DNA of 64,000 nucleotides, taken from the NCBI GenBank assembly GCA_963556145.1, contig OY744464.1, positions 7,105,508 through 7,169,507 of the forward strand. The letters run 5' to 3'. A model generated the notes under the pieces. The model was not told the origin of the DNA, searched no databases, and saw only the letters and a program-made list of their open reading frames with translations. The stretch's first letter is position 1. Each line of letters begins with the position of its first letter. Source of the DNA: Hygrocybe punicea. Its lineage: Eukaryota; Basidiomycota; Agaricomycetes; Agaricales; Hygrophoraceae. This document shows positions 36,467 through 48,440 of the stretch, one piece after another. The position numbers and the translations under genes were made by a program.

Positions 36467-39090
36467 TCATACTGGTAATGACTGATCCACAATCTTTGCG
36501 ACATTGCCAGTAGCATCTGTGTAACGTGCACTCATCCTAACGTCCTTGAAGCCAAGGTCATGCCAAAAATGAACTACATTTACCCCCTTTGCCAGCTCTG
36601 TGTCGGATTGCCAAATTGGACAAAAATCATCCTCACAAGTGAAATGGATAACCCAAGCCTCGTTTGCACAGAGAAGACGCATGTATTCAGGTGTCTTCTC
36701 AACGTGCGATGTGAAGAAGGGCCCATTCCCCGTTGCCAGAAGCTCTAGAACGATTGCCGGATCGTCCTCCTTTTGTATAACGATGTGGGTGTATTTATGC
36801 TTCCCCGAGTGATCGCGCAGGTGCCACTGGCCTGTCACCGTCCACCCATGAATCGTCTGGATCCAGTTTGAGAGGATACCCATGAGTTCAGTATCATAAA
36901 CACTTTCCCTCGGCACCGCGGTCTTAGATCTCCCGCGCACACGAACGTTTGATTCCTTATGTGAGCGCGAGACAGCCAAGCGGATGGTGTCTTTGTCGAA
37001 ATACTTGAGTGATTCTATCAAAGCGTCCAGGACACGAAGCTTTGATATATCTTCAAATGGGGGAGGAATTGAGGGAGTGCGACCAAATTTACGAGGGAGG
37101 ATCACGGTTCGGATATAGCCGTCTAAGAGAGGTGACGCCATCTTGTAGGACCGCTGCTGTATGACCGGCCTCAATAACACGCCCTCCGCTGTCAAGAAAT
37201 CGGCAGAATCCTCCTGCTCTGGGGGTAGCTGGACATTATCAAGATACCCAGCAAAGTGACTTCGGAGGAGTCGTAATGCGGCCACCGCTTGGTCTGAGTG
37301 CTCGAGTAGGGACTCCCGCATGGAACGAAAAGTATCATACGCTGCGATCTCATCATAGAGCTTCGATGTAGGAAATTGTTGCCAGCTTTGGTATGACAAA
37401 ATGGAGGAGTGATTCAGTAATAATAGAAGATTGTCAGAGATTATTCGTCCACAAAGTGAGACCATGGCTGGATGGCTATACCTAAATGTGAGTATTGATA
37501 GAGTAGTATGACGAAGTAACACACCCGCCGGACTTAGCCCATATATCCACAATTACAGCGTCTTCTATGACTATCTTTGCATCTTGAGCAAATTCCTGGA
37601 ACAATTTCCGCGTCTCCCCTATGGTAAAATATGAATTATCGATACGATCCGAAATGTTGAATGGTGAGATTGAGGGATCAGACGGCTTTAAGCGCAAGAT
37701 GCTGAAAGTTCCTGCCCCAATGGTACTTTTGATCGCATAAACGTTAGCATGGTTTCTGGCTTCTCGCAAACCCCGAAGAAAGCTATCTCGGACCTCCACA
37801 CATGCAAGCTTCAATTCGCTGAGTTCGTCTATGAGAAGGACAATGTCCCTTTGCCATACACCCGCTCCAAAGGCGTCGAGAAAAGATCCTTGGGATACTA
37901 TCGGCGCTGCCCGAGTGCGACCAGATGCAACAGGCAGCCCAGCAATATCTCTGTCGATCGCCCGGCCGAATGACTCCCAAAACTGCGGCACAGTTCCCAA
38001 GTAATCTAGCCGCTCAAAGGAGAGGCTGGTCAAAGGCACGTCAAACACACAGGACACAAATGCACATGAAAGGCTCACTACAGTGCTATGTAGCCCTGGT
38101 TCCTTAGTTCCCGCTGAAGCCACAGTAACCTTGTCGTCTTCCCGGACGCCCGAGCACCTGAAAGCAACACGAATTGGCAACCTTGCACAGCTGTCAGGCA
38201 AGCTTCGCTAGCAGGTTGTAGCCCTGGGTCCAAGTAGTAACATCCTGAACGGTCCATCTCCCGAATTGAACCATTAACTGTCCACCTTCTCGGAGCATTG
38301 GTATCCAAGCGAAGTCGCTTCCTGGGGCGCTCATCTGCAAGAGAAATTAGAGATAGCGTATCATTGAGCGGATGTCAGAACAAGAGGAGGTTCGGAAGTG
38401 TGAAAGGGAACCTGAGCTCACCGGTAGCCGGTAGCTTCACAATGAGGTGGAGATGATCTTGGGCGGGTTGGATGGACCAATAGGACTTGATTGTTTTCCA
38501 GCCCACCAACTTTTCGTCGTCCGGATTGATCGTGCGTTGACTAAGGGAATCTTCCGTTTCAGTAACAAGATCGATGTCAACCTGTTGGGATTGTAAGGTA
38601 AGCCACAATCTGTTTGCTATAATCTAGGATGCACTCACCTTCCAAAGTACCAGATCTTTAGCATCGACATTGCTCAGCACACCATGCTTGCCCTTCTCAC
38701 GGATAAGACCCTTCAGGTCATCAACGTCGTTGTCTCTCGGCACAATGACTTTAAAGGTCGTCGAATCGCCATGAACGAGACAGCGGAGTACACGAAAGCC
38801 GTCGTCACGCGATGTCGCTGTTGGCGGTTGCGGGTTATTGTCCGTCGAACTCAGACTTGTCGATTGGGCTGGGGCTATACGAGGGACTTCACGGTTCTTG
38901 CCTTTCTCCTTCTGAGTCGTAAGTAATAGTAATCAATGGAGAAGAGTAAGCAGACCTTGTTGCCAGACAATGCGGTTGCTTGTTGTAGGGACGTCAGACT
39001 AGGTCCAGTCAAACTCAGACTTGCAGTTTGGGCCAGAACTGTAGGAGAGAGTTGGCGATTCTGTTTTTGAGCCATATAAGAAACCTCCAT
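36467..39090 (-). CDS. Crinkler (CRN)-family protein: ubiquitin-like header, P-loop NTPase, PD-(D/E)XK-like end
   Basis: Exons on the minus strand: 39090-38956, 38911-38639, 38581-38422, 38334-38082, 38025-37525 and 37481-36467, giving 778 codons plus TGA. Residues ~80-185 form the Crinkler header (FRVLRCLVHGDSTTFKV ... LVLWK). The basic motif RPRKRLR (~190) could be a nuclear signal. A P-loop NTPase follows with Walker A GARASGKTT (~250) and Walker B IVLLIDEL. The C-terminal third has TVTGQWHLRDHSGKHKYTHI, VLELLATG, HVEKTPEYM, AWVIHFTCED and GVNVVHFWHD, a nuclease-like domain I recall in basidiomycete and Rhizophagus CRNs (REase superfamily). CRNs act as effectors or in inter-element conflict. 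No nonsense codons, unlike its transposon neighbours. A hAT element begins 61 bp upstream of the ATG. Confidence 0.85.
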
Positions 39091-39151
39091 CAGCGAGACA
39101 GGAAGATACGGACGTTGTTGTCAGTCATAGCGACGCAGTGTCCATCGAAGT

Positions 39152-40413
39152 TAGGGTTCAGTTACTAACCTCACCTGAGTTCATCACAGCTGTTAGTAAC
39201 TGAGGGAGTTTGGAGGTGTTTTTAACAGAGGTTACTAACAGTTTGTAACAAGACAGTTAGTAACTAGCTAACAAGTGTATGTCAATAACAATTTGGCTGT
39301 GAATAACACAGGAGACATACAGAAAATACAATTATTTAGGCCTTTATTGGTTTCATTATTGTGAACATGTATTCAGAAAAGAGAAAATATTTAGGATTTC
39401 TAGACTAATGTCTATGGCTTTTATTGTAAGGGCAGAATTTTAGACTATTTGGTCTCCAGATAATTGGGACCTGGCTTGTGCCTGAATTATCTTGAGACCA
39501 AATATCTTGAAGATCTGCCTGACAATAAGATCCACAGATATCCGGCCAGAAATAGTGTTGCCACAGCTATAGCCGATGTTTTTTGAAAAATTGCCTTTTT
39601 AGGCTAGTAAAATTAGCTAAAATTATGAAAATATTTGAGGAGATGGGCAAAGCCAAAAGCTGAGGGGTCACATAAGGGTGCTAAGAATTTGGTGCTCAAT
39701 CTTCAGAGTTATTCAACCATAGCTGTTGAGTCTAGTCAGCTACTGTCCAACAGCTATGGTTGAATAACTCTGAAGATTGAGCACCAAATTCTTAGCACCC
39801 TTATGTGACCCCTCAGCTTTTGGCTTTGCCCATCTCCTCAAATATTTTCATAATTTTAGCTAATTTTACTAGCCTAAAAAGGCAATTTTTCAAAAAACAT
39901 CGGCTATAGCTGTGGCAACACTAGCCAGAAATCCTACATATTTGGGTCTTTTTCTTTTTTCTGAATACATATACACAATAAAGAAAACAATAAAGATATA
40001 AATAATTGTATTTTCTGTATTTTCTATTTTCTGTGTGAATACCACATTTAGATAAAATTATTTTCTACAATATTTTCACAAGCAAGATAACAATGCAAAT
40101 AGATTTAAAATATGACTGGTTATTTGTATAATATTTGATCACAAAAAATCCTTGTCTGTCTCCTGTGTCATTGGAAATCTTTTCCGCTTGTGGAAACAAC
40201 ATGCCAACGGAAAATAACCAAGTCACTGGAATAACAATGTTTGTAACAGTTGTGACAGTTATATTCCATTGCTTGCCTAAATTTGGGCATCCTTCAGTTA
40301 TTACAGTTACTAACAGGTATATTTTCACTTTTCCACTAAGCCAGTTATTAACTGTTACTAACAGGCTGTTACTAACCGCAGTTAGCAACAGGGCAGTTGC
40401 TCACTGAGCCCTA
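39152..40413. mobile_element. hAT-like non-autonomous element 4, upstream of the Crinkler gene
   Basis: Ends TAGGGTTCAG and (inward from the right) TAGGGCTCAG, flanked by an exact 8-bp duplication ATCGAAGT (39144-39151 and 40414-40421). Both subterminal regions are arrays of GTTACTAAC-type repeats (39160-39270 and 40295-40390). Inside these, further inverted matches lie around 39310-39400 and 39950-40030. The inverted Crinkler copy at 60.5 kb has the same sequence without this insertion and a single ATCGAAGT, which proves the boundaries. No transposase is encoded. Confidence 0.93.
39553..39923. mobile_element. Palindromic hAT-like MITE nested in element 4
   Basis: A 371-bp, nearly perfect palindrome beginning TAGTGTTGCCACAGC and ending with its complement, flanked by an exact 8-bp duplication GCCAGAAA (39545-39552 and 39924-39931). 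Arms of about 170 bp meet around a ~25-bp centre near 39740. Both duplications are intact, so it is a recent insertion into element 4. Confidence 0.93.
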
Positions 40414-40499
40414 ATCGAAGTCACACTAGTAGTAGTTTGGGTCTGTCGCAAAGGTTTCCGCAAGGTTATTCGTGACAGCAGAAATACACCCAGCAATCA

Positions 40500-42606
40500 G
40501 AACGAAGACGAGGAATTTGTGATGACTGATATGCACGATGGCGAGGTCTGGCATGAACTGAGAACAGGAATCAAACGAGAAGTTGGAAATTATGGCACTA
40601 TTCGTGATACTGCCATCAGCGAAGGCACAGAACGGAAACTAACAGACTTCCGCTTCGGCTTACATCTAGTAGTGAACATCGACTGGTGCATTATCTTTTC
40701 CTTCATCTCACTACATATCTTGCTCATATTAATCTAGGTTTGGCACCCTTGAAGGTCGCCCACACTCGACAGGTCCTATCTACGTCACAATAGCAGACTT
40801 ACTTCGAGATCAACGGTTTTTGCAAGTGAACACGTTCGTTCCATTTATCTCACCTGGGCCGGCTGAACTGAACACCCAGCAACTCAATAATTGCATGGAG
40901 CCGGTCATTCGAGATGTGCGAGCACTAAAAAATGGCATAGAAATGGAGATATACAATGAAACGGACACTGAGCTTGTCAAAGAGGAAGTTTACGTCGACA
41001 TTATATGCGACAACTGCGACACTCCAGCTGCACGCAAAATATCAGGAACCGCTGCTCACAGTCATGACATCCATCCGTGCATATGGTGCTGATGTGTCCT
41101 TCTTGACGCTGAAAGACCGCAAGGCTACGATCCTTACTGTAAATCTTTGACCGTTGACGCAATTGTAAGGCTCATATTGAATTTTTTTATAACAGCATTC
41201 ATATATAGGAACGATTTCGAAATGCTAAAGCAAAAGTTCTACTCCAAAGGTGCCCCGCCAACACGATGCAAGAATATTCTCGAGAACCATGGCGTTTGTT
41301 TCTGTGCAATGGACTGGGTGCCAGGATGGCAGCCTTCCCGCCAGACGGTGCTCGATTTCATGCACGCAATGTTCCTCGGTAAGTGTATTTCTTCATTATC
41401 TACTAGCATTTAATGTTTAAATATTCTAGGTATTGTCACTTTTTTGTTCATGTTCGTTCTTTTCAATGCCCACATGTTTCTGGGTGCTGACGGAGTCAAC
41501 TCATCGAAACAATGCTTCGAAGATGCCATTAACTCGATTTCGTGGCCCAGTCATGTCACCAGGCTTCCCAAAAATGTGAGTCTGCATTCATAATAATTTT
41601 AATGGCGTATTAAGATATATTCCAGCTTGGCGCAAATCAATCCCTCAAGAAGGTGGATGAATGGCGCCGGCTACTCACAGTTTCACCTGTTGTACTGTGG
41701 TTGGTGTGGAGGGACAAGCATGACGATATTCCTGACACCGAGCCTCCGGTGTCTGCAACTGAGGTCATCAAAACCACGCACTCTCATAAACGCAGATCTC
41801 TCTATGACATGATTCTTCTCCTATGTGCTAGCGTCCATATGTTCACAACCAGAAAAATTTCCATGGCTCAAGCACGGGCTGCGCAAGCTTATTTCGAAAA
41901 CTACTGCTGCCATCTACTAGCCCTGGGGGTTAAACCAACAATAAGTCACCATCTTTCTATGCACTTCATCGACATGTTGAAGCGTTTTGGACCAGTCTAT
42001 GGGTGGTGGCTCTTTGCCTTTGAACGCTTCAATGGAATGATGGAGAAGATCAATCACAATGGGCATGACAGCGGGCAGATGGAACTCACGATGCTTCGAA
42101 ATTGGATCCAAACCCACCTGATATACGAACTCCTTCTCATCCTTCCTCCCGACGCATCACCACATGAGCGCAACATGGTTGAACATATCATCAAGGCTGA
42201 AGCCTCGCGAGGTTCAATGATGACCCAAATTGCAATATTTCAGAGTGAAGCATCTGTCGACTCGGTTTCTCTCCCTAAACAACTCCCCAAACCTGTCAAC
42301 CTCCACCAGCTCTCCTTACCCGACCACAGTACTCAAGATCCAGATCTCTACTCCCTCTTATTCACATATTGTCACAATCTTTGGCCTGAACTCTCCCTTC
42401 GGCGTGAACTTTCCTTTGAGGATGGGGTCGTTTTTATGGGATCTCAAGTTGCAAGACGTGTACCTTATATCCGCAAGGATGGCCTTCGCTATGGAGCCGC
42501 CTCAAACAAAAGAAGCAAGCTCGACAAGTTCGCATTTATTGAACAGGATGGCAGCCGAGTACCTGTCCAGAGAAGAGCTCTTCGCTATCCATATCCCGAA
42601 TGCTAA
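40500..42606 (+). pseudogene. CACTA tnp2-type transposase, 5'-truncated
   Basis: Several exons encode EVGNYGTIRDTAISEG, FGTLEGRPHSTGPIYVTI, the EQLNN-like block QQLNNCMEPVIRDVRALKNG, CDTPAARKISGTAAHSHD, a DFMHAMFLG block (DDE-fold acidic region), LFNAHMFLG, WPSHVTRLPKN, then PVYGWWLFAFERFNGMMEKINHNGHD and the C-terminal VARRVPYIRKDGLRYG. This is the tnp2-like family abundant in agaricomycetes. The N-terminal part with its Cys-rich region is missing. An in-frame TGA at 41090-41092 (after CIWC) interrupts it. The exon at 41653-42606 is the best preserved. Confidence 0.78.
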
Positions 42607-43005
42607 CAAACCGCCACATGTATGTGCTATTGTTCAAAGACTCTGCTCCGATGAGTCTATTCCATTTCTTCCTTGGGATATGTTGTACGTGCCATTATCC
42701 TCTTTCTATTCCTACCAGCAATATTATCACTTGTATATACAGCTCCGCTGTCTTGGGAATCTATGTTTTCCCTGCGGGTGAATTTCGTTCACCTGAGTGC
42801 ATTCCAGCCAAAGCGATCAGTTGCCCTCTCGCCCTTATACCAGCATATCTTTCACGGTCTCAACGCAATATTTGGATCACAATATCATTTGATCAAGTAT
42901 GTTTTTTAATTAAACAGCTATTATTTGCAAGCCTGACAACATTGTGCAGAATGGAGCGGAGCCTGATGAATCATTTGAGGACCTCGACAATGATGCTGAC
43001 ACTTT

Positions 43006-44979
43006 TTAGTCATAGAAGTCCTCATCCTCCCCCTCACCACCTGCACCGCCATTACCTTGTTCTACCGCCTTTCCCTTCCCTTTTCCCTTTCCCTTTCCCT
43101 TTCCCTTCCCCTTCGCCTTCTTGCTTCTCTTCTTTGCATGCTCGGATTCCTGTTCACTACCAGCCCCTGTAGTCTTCTTTCGTTTATCTCTCAATTCAGC
43201 TTTATCACTCTTTGCTTGTTTGATCTGTGCTTCAATGTCTTCAGGATCGTTCGAATCACCCCAAGCTTTCCCATTGTCAGCAATGCGAGTGTGGACATCA
43301 AGTGTTGGATTTTCTTTAAGCCAATCCAGGTCAACCATCCATCTGTGGGCATGGCCGTTGAACGTTTTCGTTATCGGGGGTGGCTGATCTTTTACGGGCC
43401 CCCTCAAGTGTTTGGTGAACTGTCCCGATGACTGCACATCTACGACTTGGTCGATCTCATTGAACAATTGGTTGACCTAATACAGGTGTGAGAATGCTTT
43501 TTAGAGAACATATCAAGAATTACTTACGATTTCAGCGCGACTATTTGGTGCGCATGACGTGTAGATGCCTCACAAAATGGTTCCATCTTCATTGTAAGTA
43601 TCCTCATCATCGGACATCTGTTGGATCGTGAAAGCTGCATTGTATTTTGCAGTGTGCCATTCAGAGTCAGCTGGAAGGGTGTTTCGTTTCCGTTTGCACA
43701 CCTCAAGTTTCTGCATATAAGAGTCAGTATTTGCTTCCTATGTCAACTACCCTTGACACCACTCACTCCACGAGCGCAGTTATCCCTTATATTTTTGGTA
43801 AGTTCTCCACCAGATCTTGTCGATTTTTTCCCGGTGTGGTGAACGCGGCCTGGGTAGGCGCAGATTCGTTGTGTGAGTCCGTTGTCAGTGGGATAGAAAC
43901 CCAAAAACTCTTCTTGTTTGTAACTATGTACACAAGCCACTATATAGGTACTGTATAGTATCTATAAATGGAATGTGGTGAAGAAATGGTGAAGTGAGAT
44001 TGTAAAGAAGATAAGAACTGTAACAATAGAAAATAAGGGAATACGCATGCAGAGAGATATCAATCTCTACACCGGTTGTACCGCGAAAGATCTTCTGCAG
44101 CACCTGATATTTAACCACAAATCTTGATTCCAGGTCGCCTTGTTTGATCACGTCAAGAAATTCCCCAGCCTTGGAAACATATTCTCTTCCATGCGATTTT
44201 GCGAATGAGGTGACTGTCATAATCACTTTGTGATTGTGTGGGTCCTTATATGGCTTGTCCCAGAAAAACCGGACCTGACGGATTTCAGAGGAACCTTGCA
44301 CAAATGGTATGGTGTTACCATCGAAGTCTTCAACAATGATAGGTAGGTCGCTCTTTTCACTGAGCTTCGAGACGCCCAAGAACTTGCAATACATAACATT
44401 TGTAAGTTGCTGCATAACAGGTCATAATCAATTATCTGTTCGTCAAGTGATCCTGGTAAGTACCTTTATTTTTGCGTGATTCGATGCTAAGACGCTTTGT
44501 TCTGCCTCACACCTAGCATTTGCAATCTTTTGCTCTTCCAAGGTGGGTTCTCCATCAGATTTGTCGCTCTCTGAAGAGTCTCCACCGCTAGTAGCAACTC
44601 TGGCTCGTGACTTGGTGGCAGCCGCAAGAGCTGCTAAACGTTCATCATATTTCTTCTCAAGCCTCTCAAATCGCTGTTCCATCTCTCCCTGGGTACGTGC
44701 AATCGAGCTTTTCAACATTTTGTTCTCGTTTTGAATTATTTGCAGTTCGTAAGAAAGCCCTTGTACATTTGTCTCAATCCGACCAAATTCGCGCACAACA
44801 TGTTCTTTGCTGAGCTTGCCTCCTGCTGCCATTTGATAAATTGAGCTGACAGGGCCGGGCGGGCATGGGATTGTAGGCACTGATTCATTTCCAGCATTTT
44901 CGGATGGTATAACAAACGGCACGTCGAATCCTTGTGAATAGGGTTGTGCAGAAGTGCCAGCTGGTATTACCACACCCAT
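43006..44979 (-). pseudogene. Element-associated accessory protein with coiled coil and KG-rich tail
   Basis: Multi-exon minus-strand gene of unknown function. Exon 1 (44979 to about 44464) starts MGVVIPAGTSAQPYSQGF and contains a coiled coil (LSYELQIIQNENKML ... EQRFERLEKKYDERL). Exon 2 (about 44411-44070) reads MYCKFLGVSKLS, IRQVRFFWDKPY, VIMTVTSFAKSHGREY. Later exons give FLGFYPTDNGLT (about 43940-43745), KRKRNTLPADSEWHTAKYN, and the last exon (to 43006) FTKHLRGPVKD, HRWMVDLDWLKENP, ending in a (KG)n tract and an acidic tail. An in-frame TGA lies at about 43570 before GIYTSCAPN. Its strand is opposite to the transposase, as in many two-protein CACTA elements. Confidence 0.5.
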
Positions 44980-45174
44980 ATCCCACCGGAATTGTCACAG
45001 TTACAAGACTCCAGGCTCGGGAGGTATGCTCAGTGAGGGATCAATATTCATGCTGTGAATGAAGAGCAGGTATTCCGACGATGGCCTCGTAATCGTAAGG
45101 TGCAGTATATATTGATACCTCTGACAACTTTAATTAATGTCGCTGCAGCAGATACTTAAGAAGTTCATCAGTCG

Positions 45175-47639
45175 GTGATGTCCGAAGGGCCTTTTCCACA
45201 AACCACCACCATGCCAACACAAACGACACAAACGCACTTTGTAGGCGATGGAACCAGGGACAACACCTTTGTTATTGAGTTACTGGCTGGCCACGATTTC
45301 ATATCTGTGTTCTCCCAAACTTTCTGTTTTACATTTGTCCCTCGCCGTCAGGACCTGTTGTATGTATTGCTTTCTATTTTAACGATGGTCTTACACTTAA
45401 AGAATGCCATCCTAGACCTTTGAATTAACAATTCCATTGACCCAGCACCACGCCATATCACCCGACCTTCGCCACAGATTTAACACCGCACGGAGTCACA
45501 CTGGAAGCACGACTGAACCTGAATCAGATGAAGAATTGTAAGAATGTCATCAAATTCATTTCTAGCTGACGTTGACTCACTGACCAGGACTCCAAGGGGA
45601 AATGCCAAGACTTGCAATGCGGGAAACAACCCGGCAATAATTAATGAGATCTAGTTCTTTGCAGTGAGTATTTTTGCAGTTACAGAGGTGCTTGTACTTC
45701 CCTTTTTTTTTTACAGATCCTTTTAGTTACTTGTAATGCATGTAATGGTTCGCAATGCATGTAATGGTTCGCAATCCACGTAAATAGAATACATATGTTT
45801 AACATTCGATGACATCATCATTTTTCTTTCTGCAATCACGTTTTTATTAATATAAAACTTTATTCTCGACCTCCCTGACCGTACAAATCCTCATCGATAG
45901 CCTGGGTAAAGCAGATGCATCACGCAAGAGAGACAGGTCAGTGTTCTACGATATGAGAACCTGAGGACAGTTGGGATGATAGACAACATTACAGAAATGA
46001 CTCCGACGCCGACTCAGACCCCATGGAGAAATACACACAGGTGGCTCATTGGCTTGCAGTGAGCATTGACACTTTCATAGATTTGACAGCGGTTCTCGAG
46101 GCTGGGATGAAAATAAGTGAAAGATCAGCAGCAGATGCAGTGAATAATTCGTATGTAGTCCTTTTGAATTTGTGATGTATTGCACTCATCAAGCACTGCG
46201 TGAAAAGCGACCATGACTACTTTCTACGCATCTAGGAGCAGTTCTCACAGACGGTACCTGATCTTGCTGAGGTGACTGCAAGTCTACATCAGAACCCTGG
46301 CGCGAGGCAAAAATTTATTGCAAAGGTACGCATATATGTGTTGAAACCTTCCTAAAAACTGACTATGTGCCTACAACTCCACTCAAGATCGTTACGGCGG
46401 CAAATAATGCTCGTGCAGATGATACTTCAAGCTTGAGAATGAACGGAATTCTGTACATGTGCAAGGATCCCACTTTGCAAGTCTTACCGCCGATCACAAA
46501 AGATCAAGGGAAAACTGTCAGGGGATTCAATCACCCAATGACAGCGAGGTTGCTTTGCCCTATGTGCTACCTAAAGGACTTCGACCATGATCCCAAGTAA
46601 GTTCACCAGAATATACTCCAGTGCCAATCTCTCTGATTTTTCTGTAGTACAATTATTAAAAGGATAAAGGATGGCTCTTTGAGGATTACCAGCCTCGAAT
46701 TGCCCAGTTTCCTTTACAATGAATCGATGTATGATCCGGCCGAACCTGATAAAGGTTTTCTACGTGGTTATCTGTTAGTCCGTGTGAGTCACCAATAATC
46801 ACAGTTTAATCAATTTTGACATCTCGTGTAGGTCTATCGTCACATATTTACTGGCCCTGCATCTGCCTTGTCGCTGAATGATCGCAGATCAACAAAGCCA
46901 CTGAAGGCGAAGATGCATCGACTAACCAATGTCACAGCAAACATGATAGCTTATGCGATAGTTCAGGTACGCAAATAATCCAAGGAAGTACATTGACTGA
47001 CCCTCCCTCAGGCATGATTCATGGTCAGCTCCAGTGGCACTTGGTCGACCTTGGACAGAAATTTCAACACAAAAAAGCTTTTCTATGACATCGTGAGGCT
47101 ATTCGAGACTGATCCGATGGATGAATGGTGTGTCGATACCTTGAAGTGGTGGGACACGTGAGTCAATCAGCATCGCTCTGACTACTCACTCACGCACTTT
47201 ATTCAGGCAAGTTCCTGGATTATGGCGAGGCACCTGCAAGGCGGAAGTTCAAGCTCCAACTGATCCTACGGTAGAAGAACACAATGATCTCGATGATATT
47301 CTCGCAATGCGACAGAAATGGCGTTGTCGCACGACACAGCCTGCCCCCGAGATCAACTTCGAAAAGACTGACAAAGAAACGGCTGCTTCTACATCAAATC
47401 ATGAAAACTACCCTCAATGCCTGGAGACCGAGGACAGTTCTGCTACGACTGACGCGCTTCCAGATTTGCACCAGCACAATCTGCTGGACAGCTGTAGCAG
47501 CCTTTCTAGCGAAGATGAGAGCGGAGGCCCTAGCAAACCGTTGGAGGTGGAATCCGAGATGCTGAAGCCCGAGAAGAAGAAGACAACGTCGGCAAGGGGG
47601 GGGAAAGGCATCAAACCAAGGCGCAAGGCAAGGAAGTAG
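45175..47639 (+). CDS. Element-associated protein, DUF6698-like
   Basis: Multi-exon gene. N-terminal exons are short and uncertain (SEGPFPQTTTMPTQTTQT at 45176). From about 45990 it reads EKYTQVAHWLAVSIDTF, then SLRMNGILYMCKDPTL, GKTVRGFNHPMTARLLCPM, LPSFLYNESMYDPAEPDKG, YRHIFTGPASAL, SSGTWSTLDRNFNTKKLFYD and IVRLFETDPMDEWC. The C-terminus is Ser/Glu-rich and ends in a basic tail (KGIKPRRKARK). The GFNHP...LLCP block and the later exons resemble fungal DUF6698 proteins as I recall them; the family is of unknown function and frequent near transposons. Introns of about 50 nt separate the blocks. Confidence 0.5.
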
Positions 47640-48171
47640 GCTATGACACCCGGTGATGAGCTCTAACTTTTCCTGTTGTTCGCTTTCCGGCTGTTATGTG
47701 TATTAATTGGTCTGTACAAATACGAGAATACATGTTTTTACAAGGCTGCAAAATGGATAAAGCAATGAGTATAAAAGTAAATGAAGGCTGTCATGTTTAC
47801 CGGTCACGGTTAGACCTTTTCAAGGGGTTGTAAACTACGGAGAGGCTGTAATCTATCATATTATCTGTACTGGACAGCTGGCCTGGTGAACTTAGGTGCT
47901 GCTGTCTTTGCCTGGCACTCGGATTCCAGCTTCTACAAGCCCTGGCGAAGTGGGCAGCCAGTAGCTGTGGCAAGGTATCTCATCTGGCATATTTTTGTAG
48001 ATTGTCCTGTCATTTTTGGTCGAATGGGCATCAGATGGTCATCATATTGGGATAAAGGTACATCAATATGATCGCAGACACATTCCAAGGACATTCTCAG
48101 CATATCTACATAGATTATCATAATTCGACTGGAATATGCCGCCGTCATATTTTGGGTCTTTACACTGTGAC

Positions 48172-48262
48172 TGGTAGTAGTTTGGGCTGGAGCCGAATTC
48201 TGTTTTTCAAGCCAAAATAAGAAGTCGCTATGAGACAGGCGGAGTGCAGAATCTTACCTGAG
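48172..48262. repeat. CACTA-type terminal inverted repeat, left partner
   Basis: From CTGGTAGTAGTTTGGGCTGG onward about 90 bp match, in inverted orientation, the sequence 60405-60498 (shared blocks ATTCTGTTTTTC, GCCAAAATAAGAAGTCGCTA, GAGACAGGCGGAGTGCAGAA). TGA precedes it here and follows the partner at 60499-60501, consistent with a 3-bp target duplication of a ~12.3-kb CACTA-like element. The first CA of the terminus is missing here. Confidence 0.65.
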
Positions 48263-48354
48263 CTTTCCAGAGCTTCCAAACCAGCAAAAAAAAGTTCGCA
48301 AAATTATGCAAACCTAAATGCGAACCCAAAATGCGGACTTCCTCGACATGTGAC

Positions 48355-48440
48355 CAGGTTCGCGTTTTGCTCGAGCAAGGTTCGCATTTACTATAGCAAG
48401 GTTCACGTTTACTCTAGCATGGTTCGCGTTTATCCTTGAT
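48355..48440. repeat. Tandem repeat, ~22-bp unit
   Basis: Three to four imperfect copies of a unit containing GCAAGGTTCGCGTTTACTC. No function recognised. Confidence 0.7.

Larger units (their letters stand above)
40425..48171 (+). mobile_element. CACTA (EnSpm, tnp2-type) element, boundaries partly resolved
   Basis: The left end starts CACTAGTAGTAGTTTGGG directly after the Crinkler upstream sequence ending in TCA. It carries a tnp2-type transposase and two accessory genes, one on each strand. The expected right terminus (complement ending in ACTAGTG) was not found near 48171, where a second CACTA-type terminus begins. The element is therefore probably truncated on the right or merged with its neighbour. 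Confidence 0.6.

Noticed and set aside
37749..38107. Plus-strand ORFs inside the Crinkler gene region
   Set aside because: Antisense shadows that recur identically in the inverted copy because the DNA is duplicated.
40425..48171. Assignment of the 40.5-42.6 kb transposase to the KDZ family
   Set aside because: The DFMHAMFLG, FERFNGMMEKINHNG and VPYIRKDGLRYG blocks and the CACTA terminus fit the tnp2-type CACTA group. KDZ hallmarks such as the CxC2 cluster were not seen.
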